Source: CAVRXQ01 sp963838845 (GTDB lineage: Bacteria > Actinomycetota > Acidimicrobiia > Acidimicrobiales > Bog-793). Taken from it: 64,000 nt of DNA. Within the stretch, counting starts at the first letter, position 1; each line of letters opens with the position of its first letter. Below the pieces are notes generated by a model. That model saw only the letters and a program-made list of their open reading frames with translations. It ran no database searches and was not told where the DNA came from. The stretch lies in the NCBI GenBank assembly GCA_963838845.1, contig CAWISR010000002.1, positions 620,001-684,000 on the forward strand. The letters are read 5' to 3'. The position numbers were made by a program, and so were the translations under genes. Of this stretch, positions 37,776 through 47,257 are shown in pieces.

Positions 37776-39002
37776 GTGCGGTCTGGCGTTCTCGGCCAGC
37801 TGCTCGTCGCGACGGTCCTGTTGGGATCCGGCACGGCAGTTAAGGCTGAGCTGGATATGGACCAAACACGCGCGCCGGTCGGTCACGGCGCGTCGATCCG
37901 GCAAGTCGCCGCGGGTGGGTACACCGGTTATGCGGTCCTCACGAACGGCCGAGTGTGGGCCTGGGGGGACGACCTCGAAGGCCAGATCGGAGACACGGGG
38001 CCGTGGACATCGCGCACCGTGCCCGTCGAGGTCGACCTTGTCACCCGAGCGACGTTCGCTGCAGGCGGTGGAAACAGCGCCTACGCGTTGAGAAGGGACG
38101 GCACCGTCTTCGCGTGGGGAGACGACAGCATGGGCGAACTCGCCGATGAACGGTTCACCGCTCGCCAAATGCCTCGCCTCGTCAAGCATTTGACCGCAGT
38201 CTCTTACGTCTCAGCGGGCGCGTTCTCCGTGTACGCGATCCGCGGCGACGGGACCGCGTGGGCATGGGGTGACAACAGCTTTGGACAGCTCGGCACAGGT
38301 TCAAAACAACCCGAGTCCACCGCCCCGCACGAACTCGCGCGCTTGAGAGATGTCGTCGCCATCGCCGGCGGTTCTGCTGACGCCTACGCGCTGCTCAAGA
38401 ACGGAACCGTGTGGGCATGGGGTGACAACTCCCTCGGTCAACTCGGTGGTGGCGCGTGCGTCTCGACTGGCGCTCGTCGCCAGGATGCGTGCCTCGGATC
38501 GGACGTCCCCCAAAGGGTCCCCGACCTGAGCGGCGTGGTCGCGATTGCCGCGGGTGGGGACTCGGGCTACGCGCTACGACGCGATGGGAGCGTGTGGGCA
38601 TGGGGCGACGACGAGTTCGGCGAGCTCGGCAACGGTGTCGTCCGCCTTGACGAGGACATGCCCGTCCGGGTGAAGGGTCTCAGCCACGTCATCGCCATCG
38701 CGGCGGGATCGTGTTCGGGCTACGCCCTGCTCCGCGGTGGCGAAATTTGGGCGTGGGGTCGCGGCGACTTTGGCCAGTTGGGGGACGGCGCGACTTCACA
38801 ACGCAGCCTCCCGGTCCGAGTCAAAGGGCTCACCGACGTCGCGAAGGTGGTCGGAGGCGGTGATATGGCCTACGCGCTCCAAAAGGACGGCGAGTTGTGG
38901 GCGTGGGGCGCGAACGCGTACGGGCAGCTCGGCAACGGCTCGGTTCTGAATCGCGACCTTCCGGTGCGTGTGCTCGACCTCCCAGGTTCGGAGCCGGGTT
39001 AG
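37776..39002 (+). CDS. secreted RCC1-repeat protein, seven repeats
   Basis: The 408-residue protein has a signal peptide LLVATVLLGSGTAVKA and then seven repeats, each with a WAWG core: VWAWGDDLEGQIG, VFAWGDDSMGELA, AWAWGDNSFGQLG, VWAWGDNSLGQLG, VWAWGDDEFGELG, IWAWGRGDFGQLG, LWAWGANAYGQLG. Seven repeats is the number needed for one closed propeller. Blades 4-5 carry an insert with cysteines (GACVSTGARRQDACLG). GTG at 37776 is the start. The role outside the cell is unknown. Confidence 0.88.
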   Translation: MRSGVLGQLLVATVLLGSGTAVKAELDMDQTRAPVGHGASIRQVAAGGYTGYAVLTNGRVWAWGDDLEGQIGDTGPWTSRTVPVEVDLVTRATFAAGGGNSAYALRRDGTVFAWGDDSMGELADERFTARQMPRLVKHLTAVSYVSAGAFSVYAIRGDGTAWAWGDNSFGQLGTGSKQPESTAPHELARLRDVVAIAGGSADAYALLKNGTVWAWGDNSLGQLGGGACVSTGARRQDACLGSDVPQRVPDLSGVVAIAAGGDSGYALRRDGSVWAWGDDEFGELGNGVVRLDEDMPVRVKGLSHVIAIAAGSCSGYALLRGGEIWAWGRGDFGQLGDGATSQRSLPVRVKGLTDVAKVVGGGDMAYALQKDGELWAWGANAYGQLGNGSVLNRDLPVRVLDLPGSEPG

Positions 39003-39388
39003 CGCTGCCAGAAGTCGATCGCTGCTGCGAGCCACATCCCGTCCTATACCTTCGCAACGGGGCACTGCCGGCGACCACGCCCTTTGCAGTCGGCGTCGTA
39101 GAAAGTTACGTCAATTCACGTTCGAGGCGGTCTCACACTGCACCACCCGAGTGGGCGTCGCGCACAGAGGGGCCAACCTGCTCCGTGGTGGGCACCAAAT
39201 TCGCTCCGTACTTCGGGGGCACAGAGAATGTCGCGGCCGGTTCGTTCCGGGACCATCTCGCGGAAAGTGCGCAAGGACCGTACAGATCGCTGACACCGCG
39301 CGTTCCGCTGACACCTCCAATCGCCAGTGCGACTGCCGTTCATTTACGCCACAGACCCGGCGTTATGGGCGAGTCACCCGGCGTCCGA
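39003..39388. other. intergenic region, short motif only
   Basis: No gene is recognised. A 16-base motif GACCCGGCGTTATGGG lies at 39354-39369, recurring at 49075 and 58591 (other strand). Confidence 0.3.
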
Positions 39389-39952
39389 TCAACCGTCGTC
39401 GGCTTCCACGTGGTCGGCGCCCAGACCGTCGAGGAATTCCCTTACCGCCCGCTTGGATCTGAGCACGTGAAGGGCCACATGCTGCCCATGCTGCGCAATG
39501 ATCTCGCGTTCGCGCTCCGGTTCTGAGCGGCGCTTCCGCCAGATGCGGACGGCCAAACGCCACTCATCGCGCAACCGCAGCCAGGCCGAATAGTCGCACC
39601 CTTCGGGCAACTCGCCCGGCATTCGGAAGCCGCGCAGGAACGCGCGTCCTGTGCAAAGCCACCAGGGCATGTCGAGAAACACAACGGTGTCCGCGCGTTC
39701 GAGCCGGAGATCGAGTGTCTCGTGGTAGTTGCCGTCGGCGATCCACGCGTCGCCGGCGAGCACGCCACATTGCTTCTCGCGCCACTCGGTCTCCGACGGT
39801 GCAACCCAGCCGGGCTTCCAGAAGTCGAGGTCGAGATGAATGACCGGCAATCCGGTCTTGGCAGCGAGCGCGAGCGAGAAGATGCTCTTCCCGGACCCGG
39901 CCAGCCCAGTGACGATGACGCGGCGTCCTACCACCAACGGGGCTTCACTCAT
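39389..39952 (-). CDS. P-loop NTPase, adenylate-kinase-like (FlaR-type)
   Basis: The 187-residue protein has Walker A VTGLAGSGKSIFSLALA, then HLDLDFWKPGWVAPS, and ADTVVFLDMPWWLCTGR, the pattern of small adenylate-kinase-related proteins annotated as DNA topology modulation (FlaR). No LID domain like true adenylate kinases. ATG at 39952 is used; a longer frame to 39988 adds MPTNGTLGTLTA. Function is unproven. It stands alone on the minus strand. Confidence 0.75.
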   Translation of the reverse strand: MSEAPLVVGRRVIVTGLAGSGKSIFSLALAAKTGLPVIHLDLDFWKPGWVAPSETEWREKQCGVLAGDAWIADGNYHETLDLRLERADTVVFLDMPWWLCTGRAFLRGFRMPGELPEGCDYSAWLRLRDEWRLAVRIWRKRRSEPEREREIIAQHGQHVALHVLRSKRAVREFLDGLGADHVEADDG

Positions 39953-40119
39953 CGCAGTCAGTGTCCCCAACGTGCCGTTGGTGGGCACACTCGCGGCGCG
40001 GGTGACACTGCTTAATTGGCAGATATACCGCTTCCATTACTTTCGGCCCCGACGCGCGAATCCCACCAGGCCCGAAGGTCTGAGCCTGGATAGGCCTTCT
40101 CTTTTACTTTCTCCCGTTG

Positions 40120-40395
40120 CTAAACGGTCGCAATGCAGTCAATCTCGATGTCGAACCTTCCGGGCCATGCCGGTACGTTCACGAAAATGCGAGCTGGCGG
40201 GTCTGTTGGAAAGTAACGGACGTAGATGGAGTTGACTGTGGCGAATTCATCGACCGATGTGCAATAGACATTGCACTTAAGCACCTTGTCCAACGTTGAT
40301 CCGGCAGTCTCGACGCAGAGCTTCATTTGCTCCAAGACGAGTTCGGTTTGTCGCTCAATAGGAGCATCGACGACTTCGCCTGTCGTAACGCACAA
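40120..40395 (-). pseudogene. RidA-family fragment lacking its N-terminus
   Basis: The 91 residues include TGEVVDAPIERQTELVLEQM, GSTLDKVLKCNVYCTSVDEF and DPPARIFVNVPAWPG, the C-terminal two thirds of a RidA/YjgF enamine deaminase with the arginine that binds the substrate carboxylate. About 35 N-terminal residues are missing; only a TTG at 40395 could start it. Upstream DNA encodes the start of a GH15 protein in another frame. It is the downstream partner of a deletion junction near 40385-40395. Confidence 0.75.
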
Positions 40396-40747
40396 TCAGC
40401 TCTATCTGGATCTCGACGGTGCCACCACGACCCTCGACGATGCGGTGAATCGTCGAGTCACCGTCCTTCGGCGGCATGAAGTCACATACCGACACCGAGC
40501 CCGTCGCCGTCTCGAAGATCGTCTCGAGAATCAAGGTGTCCGGTTCGTAGTGGCGGGTGACCTTGGTCACTTCGCCCTTCGGAGCGATCAGCCACCGTCC
40601 GTTGCCCGCGTCGCCGAGCATTGCCGCGAAGGCGGCGCCGGAGTCGATTCGCGGCGCGCACCACCAGTCGATCGATCCGGTGAGGTCGACGAGGGCGACA
40701 GTTTTGGTGTCGCCGATGATGGCGTAACTCTCGATCCTTGAGGGCAC
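40355..40747 (-). pseudogene. GH15 (glucoamylase/trehalase-like) N-terminal fragment
   Basis: The 130-residue reading begins IESYAIIGDTKTVALVDLTG, then SIDWWCAPRIDSGAAFAAML, the N-terminal segment of glycoside hydrolase family 15 proteins, continues to VEIQIELIVRYDR and then runs out of frame into RidA sequence (RSRRCSY). Full enzymes are about 600 residues, so the catalytic domain is gone. The ATG at 40747 is the natural start. Confidence 0.8.
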
Positions 40748-41120
40748 TGATCCTCTCTAGAGTCGAACTCGGGGACGGTCGCGAATACTCATTATGAGCG
40801 CCAAAAATCGCGAAGCATCAGGGCGGAAGAGGCAACGATGCGCGCTACTTGCTCGTCGCTCGGCGTCGCTCGGAGTTGCGCTGGCAATGGGCTATCCGTG
40901 GGCAGCAGGCCGACGGTCCGAGACAAATGGGGGGTCGCACAACCTTCGGACAGGTAGCCGAGGATTAGGAAGGATAAGGTCGGCATCCTGAGTGACAAGG
41001 CGGTAGCCGAAGTCGCCTCTCCGTTCCCACCGGACGCACGGGTCCTTCCGGGTTCCCAGGTCAGATGGAGAAGCTGGAGGTAGGAGAGGGAGGCGTCGGC
41101 ATCGACGAACTGGGGACAAG
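40748..41120. other. intergenic region, nothing recognised
   Basis: The 373 bases between the GH15 fragment and the secreted-protein gene contain no gene with family features and no clear repeat. Confidence 0.3.
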
Positions 41121-41711
41121 ATGCGACAGATCCTGCGCCGAATGACGCTCCCGAGCTGGCCGGGTGCTGGGCCGATGTCGTTGCTGCTTGGTGTCGCGCT
41201 CGTTGTCGCCCCCGGCGGCCTTGTTGCCGAGCACGCCGCTCTTGCCGCGAGGTCGGCGGCGCTCGCGCCACACGTCGCGACGAACACCATCGTCGTGACC
41301 GGCAAGTACGCCGGCACCCTAAAGCTTGAGGACCCCGCGAAGAATTGCGTGGAGCTAATCGACATATCGAAGAGTACCCACGAACCCAATCCAAGAGACG
41401 TCGTCAGGCTCTACTACGCCGGCAAGCTGTCTGGTCTCAGTTCGACCAAGTGGACCTTCACCGCCACGGAGAAGGGCAGCGGGACGTTCACCCAAAGCCA
41501 CATCGCTACGACACAGGGGGCATTGCTCGACTCCTACACGACAGGGTTCGGCTTCGTGGCGACCTCGGGGACGATCACCATCGGGGGAAAGACCGGCTCG
41601 TTCAAGTACAAAGTGACCTGGTCAAACCAGCCCGGCTCTATCGGTGCCACCAGCCGGGGTACCGGCACGGCGGCAGGCAGCTGGAGTTGCCCCTCGGTTA
41701 CCAAGATCTGA
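41121..41711 (+). CDS. secreted protein of unknown function
   Basis: The 196-residue product has an N-terminal hydrophobic segment (MSLLLGVALVVAPGGLVAEH) as a signal peptide and a beta-rich mature part: VVTGKYAGTLKLEDPAKNC, then WTFTATEKGSGTFTQSH and GTITIGGKTGSFKYKVTW, with a final cysteine in SWSCPS. The two cysteines could form a disulfide. No known family is recognised. It resembles the secreted protein at 62528-63025 only in general type. Confidence 0.6.
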   Translation: MRQILRRMTLPSWPGAGPMSLLLGVALVVAPGGLVAEHAALAARSAALAPHVATNTIVVTGKYAGTLKLEDPAKNCVELIDISKSTHEPNPRDVVRLYYAGKLSGLSSTKWTFTATEKGSGTFTQSHIATTQGALLDSYTTGFGFVATSGTITIGGKTGSFKYKVTWSNQPGSIGATSRGTGTAAGSWSCPSVTKI

Positions 41712-42605
41712 GAGGGCCCCCCATCGATACCGATGTCCAAGCGAACACGGTGAGGTAACAGCACCAGCCCGAGGTCGCCCATCACGCGTCGCTCAAGGGA
41801 GCGCAGACGGATCGCCTCAACGTGCCGTTACATGGGTGACGCGCCAGGCTACGCCTTTAACGATGGAACCACGTCGCGGCTCGCGCGTCCAACCTTTCGT
41901 GCATTGCATCGCGTTTAACGTGACGGGTACTCCGTCAATCCGCCGATCCGCGCGAAGTCGAGCGTCATGCGCGGCGATCGAGGATGTCCCGTTGCTTGTG
42001 GGTTTTCGGTGCCACCGGCCGTGAGTCGATGGCGCGCCAGCTGTCACGTCTCCCGGCAGACAAGGGGCCGGACGAGCACAGCACGCACATGCTTTGCCGG
42101 GCAAGAAGAAGGACGGGGCACGCGATCTTGCCACGACGCCCAGCCAGCGGGCTTTCCGTGCAAGCCTGCGGCAACGCACACGTTGGCAAATTGTGGTTCT
42201 AGCGGTGAACCGCGGACCGAACTGCTCCTGTTGGCGTCGACGAAGTGTGATGTCGCACCCGGTCAACGGCGCGTCGGCCGGGTGCGATCGCCTGAACGCC
42301 CGCTTGGCACTGTCCCTGGACTTGCGTCGGCCCTCGACACGCTTCCCGAGCATCGCAAACCGCACACATTCGTCGGACCAGCGAGGTGGCGGAGATTCCG
42401 CCCCGCAGGTCCGCGTATACAGAAAAGAAGGAGGCATGAATACGCTGCGCGGCTGCCCCATAACACGCGCCTTAGGAGTTCCGAAAGCGTCGCCACAAAG
42501 TGCCGTTTATGGACGCTCGCGAAGAGGCGGGTGCGCTCCCTGTAACACAGCACCCGCAAACTGCATCTCCAGGGCTTACGCGCTGTCAGGTCTTAAGCTC
42601 GGTAG
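41712..42605. other. 890-base non-coding stretch with hairpin module
   Basis: Contains hairpin module B copy 2 on the minus strand (42516-42564) and the motif GGCGCGTGTTATGGGG (minus strand, near 42463-42478). Open frames in the region have arginine-rich shadow composition and no family features. Confidence 0.4.
42516..42564 (-). repeat. 49-bp hairpin module B, copy 2
   Basis: Inverted relative to 16644-16692 and identical to it at about 45 of 49 positions, with the GCGGGTGC/GCACCCGC stem conserved. Confidence 0.8.
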
Positions 42606-42893
42606 GTGAATTCGGACGATCTCCTGGTTCTACCTCCCGGTGACTTCCGCATACCGCGCCAATATTTGGCGCCGTGGTGCTTTGCACTGCCGGAAGATGA
42701 CTCGACCGAGTACCCGCCGCCTAGCGATCTTGTGAGCGAGGATGCGTGGGGCGGGATCATGGTGCTTCCCACGGACGTAGCTCTCAAGACAACGAGCTAT
42801 CTCGGCAGCCAGGTCGCTCGACTAAAAGAGCTCCATTCGTATTGGATCTTCTCCTGGCCACCGGTTGATACAGCTTCAACGCCTCTCTGGTGA
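42606..42893 (+). CDS. hypothetical protein, 95 aa
   Basis: GTG 42606 starts a frame MNSDDLLVLPPGDFRIPRQY with ALPEDDSTEYPPPSDLVSED and LGSQVARLKELHSYWIFSW. The composition is protein-like (balanced acidic and hydrophobic residues) but no family is recognised. It ends at a TGA directly before the remnant of a flavodoxin-like gene in the same frame. It could be an intact small gene or the front of a fusion remnant. Confidence 0.4.
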   Translation: MNSDDLLVLPPGDFRIPRQYLAPWCFALPEDDSTEYPPPSDLVSEDAWGGIMVLPTDVALKTTSYLGSQVARLKELHSYWIFSWPPVDTASTPLW

Positions 42894-43319
42894 GCTCAGG
42901 GCTTCGACACCGTCGTGAAGCCTGCGCGTGAGGTGAAGGCCATCGACGACTTTGACGCCGTGGTGGTAGCAGGCGCGCTTTACGCCTTCCGCTGGCATCG
43001 TGACGCGCGCCGCTTCGTGCGTAAGCACGCGGTGGCGTTGCACGAGCGACCCGTGTGGCTAGTGAGTAGCGGCCCCCTCGATGACTCCGCCACTCAAGGG
43101 GATATTCCTCCGGTCAAGCAGGTCGCCGCGGCGATATCGAAGATCCACGCGAGAGGGCACGCCACGTTTGGAGGCCGCCTTGAAACCGATGCGAAAGGAT
43201 TCCCGGCCAGTGCCATGGCCAAGAAGAATGCAGGTGACTGGAGGGACCCTGCGCATGTCCACCGCTGGGCTACCGCCGTAGCCGCAGACCTTGTTGAAGC
43301 AGGTAACGCCAACCATTGA
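42894..43319 (+). pseudogene. flavodoxin-domain protein lacking its N-terminus
   Basis: The frame after the TGA at 42891 reads AQGFDTVVKPAREVKAIDDF then DAVVVAGALYAFRWHRDARR and PVWLVSSGPLDDSATQGDIP, which matches flavodoxin_5 / protoporphyrinogen-oxidase-like proteins of actinobacteria. The first 20 to 25 residues, including the FMN phosphate loop, are missing. From GTG 42915 a 134-residue protein could start, but it could not bind FMN normally. Confidence 0.6.
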
Positions 43320-43424
43320 CCGGGTGAGCCATTCAGAGTTCGATGGCGCGTCAGTGCTGTCGGGGAGGTGCCCCAGTTCGCCGGGTGTGCAACAGTTCTC
43401 GCCCTCTGGTTTCCGCGAATGGGA

Positions 43425-43796
43425 CTACTCCGGCAGGTGACAGACCGCCTCGACGTTGTTGCCATCAGGGTCACGAACGAAAGCGCCGTAGTAGTTGGGG
43501 TGGTACTCCGGCCATAACCTGGGCTCGTTGAGCGTGCTCGCTCCCATTCGGATCGCTGCTTCGAAGAATGCACGTACGGCAGCCCGATTGGGCGCGACAA
43601 ATGCGATGTGGCACTCTCGAAACCCTTCGCCCGTCGCCCGAGGTCCGATCCAGAACTCCGGCTTGGGCGCGACGCCGAAGCCGATGACCTGTCCGAAGTC
43701 CATCACTCGTTTACCGCCGAGCGGAGCGAGGACGGCGTCGTAGAAAGTCGCGCTCGACGCAGGATCGGCGCACTGAATCGAGAGGTGGTCGAGCAT
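43425..43796 (-). CDS. VOC-family (glyoxalase/dioxygenase fold) protein
   Basis: The 123-residue protein starts MLDHLSIQCADPASSATFYD and ends YYGAFVRDPDGNNVEAVCHL, the two halves of a vicinal-oxygen-chelate fold. Metal-binding candidates are His 4 and the Glu in NNVEAV. The substrate is unknown. ATG at 43796 gives the natural start. It lies alone between the flavodoxin remnant and the oxidoreductase gene. Confidence 0.85.
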   Translation of the reverse strand: MLDHLSIQCADPASSATFYDAVLAPLGGKRVMDFGQVIGFGVAPKPEFWIGPRATGEGFRECHIAFVAPNRAAVRAFFEAAIRMGASTLNEPRLWPEYHPNYYGAFVRDPDGNNVEAVCHLPE

Positions 43797-44007
43797 GGTG
43801 CCATCTTTGCCTTTCTGAGCCGCGTCTCCAAATGTTCAGCGAGGTCTCGCATCGCATGCCCCCAACCGCCGGCTTGGCGCGCGTCGCGCGGCGGCACTTT
43901 CCGGAGATGCCCAATCTTGAGCGGCGGACCAATCCCCGCCGTTTTGATGAGCGCTTGTCTACGATTGGCCGGCCTCCCGCAGTGGCCGTCAATAGAGAGA
44001 GGGCTAC

Positions 44008-45231
44008 GTGGAAAAGGTGCGTCTAGGCATCGTCGGGGTCGGCAACGTGAGCCAACTAAACGTCCCCGGATACCTAGACCATCCCAGATGCGACGTTGTC
44101 GCACTGTGCGACTCTCGGCTTGAACGGGCACAGGTTCTCGCGACGAAGTGGGGCGTGCCGCGCGTTTACGGGTTACTAGACGACCTGCTCTCAGACGACG
44201 AGATAGACGCCGTGGAGATCCTCACCCCCACCTATCTGCACGCCGAGCACGTCATCGCGGCGGCCCAGGCAGGTAAGCACGTCTCGTGCCAGAAACCCAT
44301 TGCCACCTCGGTAGTCGACGCTCGTCGGATCGTGAGAGCGTGTGCCGAAGCTCAGGTGACTTTCCGCGTCACCGAGAACTGCTGCTATTACCCGCCGTTG
44401 GAGCAAGCCAGGCAGTTAGTTGCTGACGGAGCCATCGGAACACCGACGGTCCTCAGGATCAAGACCGTGGTCGGTGACACCGAGTCGGAGTTCCAAGCCA
44501 CCCAAGACCCCGAGGGGTACATCTGGCGCTTCGACGCCCGGAGTCCCGGCGGACACCTCTTCGACGACGTGATGCACAAGTACGCCATGGCTCTCTGGCT
44601 GGTCGACGAGGAGATCAAAAGCGTTCAGGCGGTCGTGCGCAAGGGAAGACTGTTCTTCGAGGCCCCGATGGTGGCCTTGATCGAATACGCGCGAGACGAC
44701 CTGCTCGGGATGCTGGAGGTGTCGCATGCGCCGGGGATGTTTATTGAAAGTGACTGGTACGGAGCGGACGAGTTCTTCGAAATCCAGGGAACTACGGGGT
44801 TCATCTGGGTGACCCGACTGTCTGGTCGGCTGCACGACCTGCCTCCCATCGTGTTGAGGAGTGGGAAGACGACGAGCTTGTTTAGAGACCTCGATGATCG
44901 CTACGAGCTGAGCTTCCAGCGTGCCGCGGCTGCCTTCGTCGACGGATTGCTTTCCGGGACAGCGGTTGAGCTTGCTCCTGCGACGGCCCTCAAGGCACTT
45001 CAACTTGCCTTTGCCGTCTACAAATCCTCAAACGAGCATCGGCCGGTTGATCCCGCCGAGATCGAGGACTCTGTCTCGCCACCGTGGTGGCCGAAGAGCC
45101 CGGAGGAGCTAATCGACGACGCAATGACCCTCGGTCTCATGCCTGAAGACCAAACGACGCTTGATACTCACTCGTTTCTACGCACAGGCGGCTCGTCGAT
45201 TCGCCGTTCCACGCGTCCCCTAATGCGCTGA
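44008..45231 (+). CDS. Gfo/Idh/MocA-family oxidoreductase
   Basis: The 407-residue protein has the Rossmann start VRLGIVGVGNVSQLNVPGYL, VEILTPTYLHAEHVIAAAQA and the dinucleotide-domain end KHVSCQKPIATS, where the usual EKP is QKP. The C-terminal domain contains RSPGGHLFDDVMHKYAMALW, with the conserved GGxxxDxxxH, and WPKSPEELIDDAM. Such enzymes oxidise or reduce sugars and related alcohols with NAD(P). GTG 44008 is the start. No sugar genes lie next to it. Confidence 0.88.
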   Translation: MEKVRLGIVGVGNVSQLNVPGYLDHPRCDVVALCDSRLERAQVLATKWGVPRVYGLLDDLLSDDEIDAVEILTPTYLHAEHVIAAAQAGKHVSCQKPIATSVVDARRIVRACAEAQVTFRVTENCCYYPPLEQARQLVADGAIGTPTVLRIKTVVGDTESEFQATQDPEGYIWRFDARSPGGHLFDDVMHKYAMALWLVDEEIKSVQAVVRKGRLFFEAPMVALIEYARDDLLGMLEVSHAPGMFIESDWYGADEFFEIQGTTGFIWVTRLSGRLHDLPPIVLRSGKTTSLFRDLDDRYELSFQRAAAAFVDGLLSGTAVELAPATALKALQLAFAVYKSSNEHRPVDPAEIEDSVSPPWWPKSPEELIDDAMTLGLMPEDQTTLDTHSFLRTGGSSIRRSTRPLMR

Positions 45232-45820
45232 CGGTCTACGCCAGGGGTGTCAGTGATCGCCGGTTAGTTGGCTGACCAAGGAGCGATTCGCCAGTCGCAG
45301 ATTGTGGAAGTCGGCCCTCCGACACCAAAAACTCCCAGCTCAACGGGGTGACGACAAAGGTTGTCCGCCGCGCCGTCGAAGATCACGCTAAACGATTGCT
45401 AAACAACGGCTCGGACTTCTGCGCACTCGGTGGTATCAAGCGGAGAATCCGAAGACGCGAGCAAGTTCCACGGATCTGGTCCAACGGGAAAGACGGTTTA
45501 AGCCCGTTTGGCGCCTCGCGAGCCGGCCCGTGGGTACGAGGGTTCGGCTCTGTCACCTCTTAAACCAAGGCGAATTTGACGATGAGTTAGCGGCTCCAGT
45601 GCCGGCGTTAAGTGGCGCGTCGGCAATCACAGTCGCGCGAACCTATTGGGACATACGCGATTGTTTGGACGCGATCGTCAAGTCTTGGAGACGTCGCCCG
45701 TGCCCTGACTCGATTCATGGAACACGGCGTGTAGCACACCGCGACGAGAAGTCCCTCTGGGCTCAACAGCAGTGCGGTTACCTGAGACCGAGGCTCCGTC
45801 TTCGCGCCGTGATTAGTCGG
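45232..45820. other. intergenic region with repeat module A
   Basis: Holds module A copy 4 (45259-45325). The rest shows no recognised gene; a plus-strand frame at 45348-45563 is open but has no family features. Confidence 0.35.
45259..45325 (+). repeat. 67-bp repeat module A, copy 4
   Basis: Starts GCCGGTTAGTTGGCTGACC and ends CCCTCCGACAC. It differs at three positions from the inverted copy at 36386-36452. Confidence 0.85.
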
Positions 45821-46109
45821 TAACTGTTGCGCTCCAACTCCTCAGCTGCTGCCGCGACGTCGGCAACTTCGAACTCGATACTCGCCTGCGGCACCGGGAA
45901 GTCTGGCGGCTACTCGCTTGTCCCGAAGCATGCTTCGGCGGCTTTCTCGAGTGGTCACAGCCCGAAATGCTTGACACCCGCCAACCGGTGAGGACGTAGT
46001 CTCCCTGATCGCCTTCCAATGACAGCGCTAGTGCATCGCGGTAAAAGGCTTTAGCGGCATCACTTTCGCGAACGATGGGGGCAACACTGGTGACGAACTG
46101 CACCTCCAT
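45821..46109 (-). pseudogene. VOC-family protein with frameshift and two stops
   Basis: Starting from ATG 46109, MEVQFVTSVAPIVRESDAAK and AFYRDALALSLEG run to YVLTG, then the frame must shift to continue LAGVKHFGL, stop, PLEKAAEACFGTSE, stop, PPDFPVPQASIEFEVADVAA and EELERNSYRLI. Both stops (TGA, TAG) sit where the family has tryptophan, so they are single-base changes. The C-terminal 30 residues are also missing. Metal-site residues cannot all be present. It is dead. Confidence 0.85.
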
Positions 46110-46267
46110 GGCAAGCACCTCCGCCGACAGACACGACCCTGCGTCGGACAACAAGTTTTTCCAATGCTTCGGCTAGATGCTGAAATCGATGGCGCCGATC
46201 CCCAGACTCGAAGTTGTTGCAGGTAGCTGGCAATTGATTACTACATTGAAGGGCGGAGGCTGTTGCG

Positions 46268-47257
46268 ATGTCTGATCACGGCGACCGCGGCAACTTGGCG
46301 ACGCCGGGAGGCGAATACGAAGTCATAGAGCCGCTGGAGGAGAGCGAGGCTCGCCGAGAAGCCCTGCTTTCGTCACTGGACGACATCGTCTTCGAACTCG
46401 ATCGTGACGGTGTGTACCTGGGTGTCTGGACCGCGAGTGACCATCTGCTCGCCAGGCCGCGGGGCGAGCTGATGGGCCGAAGCGTCCGGGAGGTTATCGG
46501 CGAGGACCTCGGCGAAGCTCTTGTACGGATCATCGGACGCGTCCTCGACAAGGGTTCGCCCGAAGTCTGGGAGTACTCGCTCCGGGTTCCGACCGGCACG
46601 CGCTGGTTTCAGGCAAGGCTCGCCCCGATCAAGGTTCGACGCGAGATGGCAGCCACCAGGGTCTGTCTTCTTGTACGCGACGTCACGGATCTGAAGGTCG
46701 CCGAACAGGCACGGACGCAAGCCGAAAATGAGCTCAGGCGGCTAGCTCTCCACGACGGCCTGACGGGCCTACCCAACAGGGCCCTGTTTGCTGACCGCCT
46801 CGACCACGCGCTTGCTCGCACCTCTCGGATTGACTTCACAACGGCCGTGCTGTTTTGCGACCTCGACCACTTCAATACCGTGAACAACACCTTCGGGCAT
46901 CTGACTGGAGATGCCGTCCTCGTCGAGGTTGCACGGCGATTGCAATCGGTGCTCCGAGCAGAGGACACACTTTCCCGCTTCGGCGGCGATGAATTCGTCT
47001 GCTGTGCGAACGTCCGCAATCACGCCGAGGCGCGGGAGATTGCAGGGCGAATTGCCGCAGCGCTCGCGCCGCCCGTCACCGCCAACGGGAGTGACGTGCA
47101 GGTGCGGGCAAGCATCGGAATCCGCTTGTCTCAGACCTCGGCAGACAGCCCCGAAACGCTGATCCGCGATGCCGACAAGGCAATGTACCAAGCCAAAGAG
47201 AACGGAAGGAACTGTGTAGCCGAATTCAACCAACTCGGCGACAAAAAGGTGCGTTAG
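46268..47257 (+). CDS. PAS-GGDEF diguanylate cyclase
   Basis: The 329-residue protein has a PAS domain (about residues 30-145; LDDIVFELDRDGVYLGVWTA, VREVIGEDLGEALV) and a GGDEF domain starting LALHDGLTGLPNRALFADRL. The active-site SRFGGDEFVCC is intact and RAED five residues before it fits the inhibitory RxxD site. It should make cyclic di-GMP from GTP. No membrane segment is seen, so it is cytoplasmic. No EAL domain. ATG 46268 is the start. Confidence 0.93.
   Translation: MSDHGDRGNLATPGGEYEVIEPLEESEARREALLSSLDDIVFELDRDGVYLGVWTASDHLLARPRGELMGRSVREVIGEDLGEALVRIIGRVLDKGSPEVWEYSLRVPTGTRWFQARLAPIKVRREMAATRVCLLVRDVTDLKVAEQARTQAENELRRLALHDGLTGLPNRALFADRLDHALARTSRIDFTTAVLFCDLDHFNTVNNTFGHLTGDAVLVEVARRLQSVLRAEDTLSRFGGDEFVCCANVRNHAEAREIAGRIAAALAPPVTANGSDVQVRASIGIRLSQTSADSPETLIRDADKAMYQAKENGRNCVAEFNQLGDKKVR

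Noticed and set aside
41817..42461. Long minus-strand frame in the gap at 41.8-42.5 kb
   Set aside because: Composition is rich in Arg, Cys and Pro as in shadow frames; no domain, start site or helix pattern seen.
45821..46109. UGA read as tryptophan
   Set aside because: Only this dead VOC gene has TGA at a Trp position; real genes in the window end normally at TGA, and a TAG occurs in the same pseudogene.
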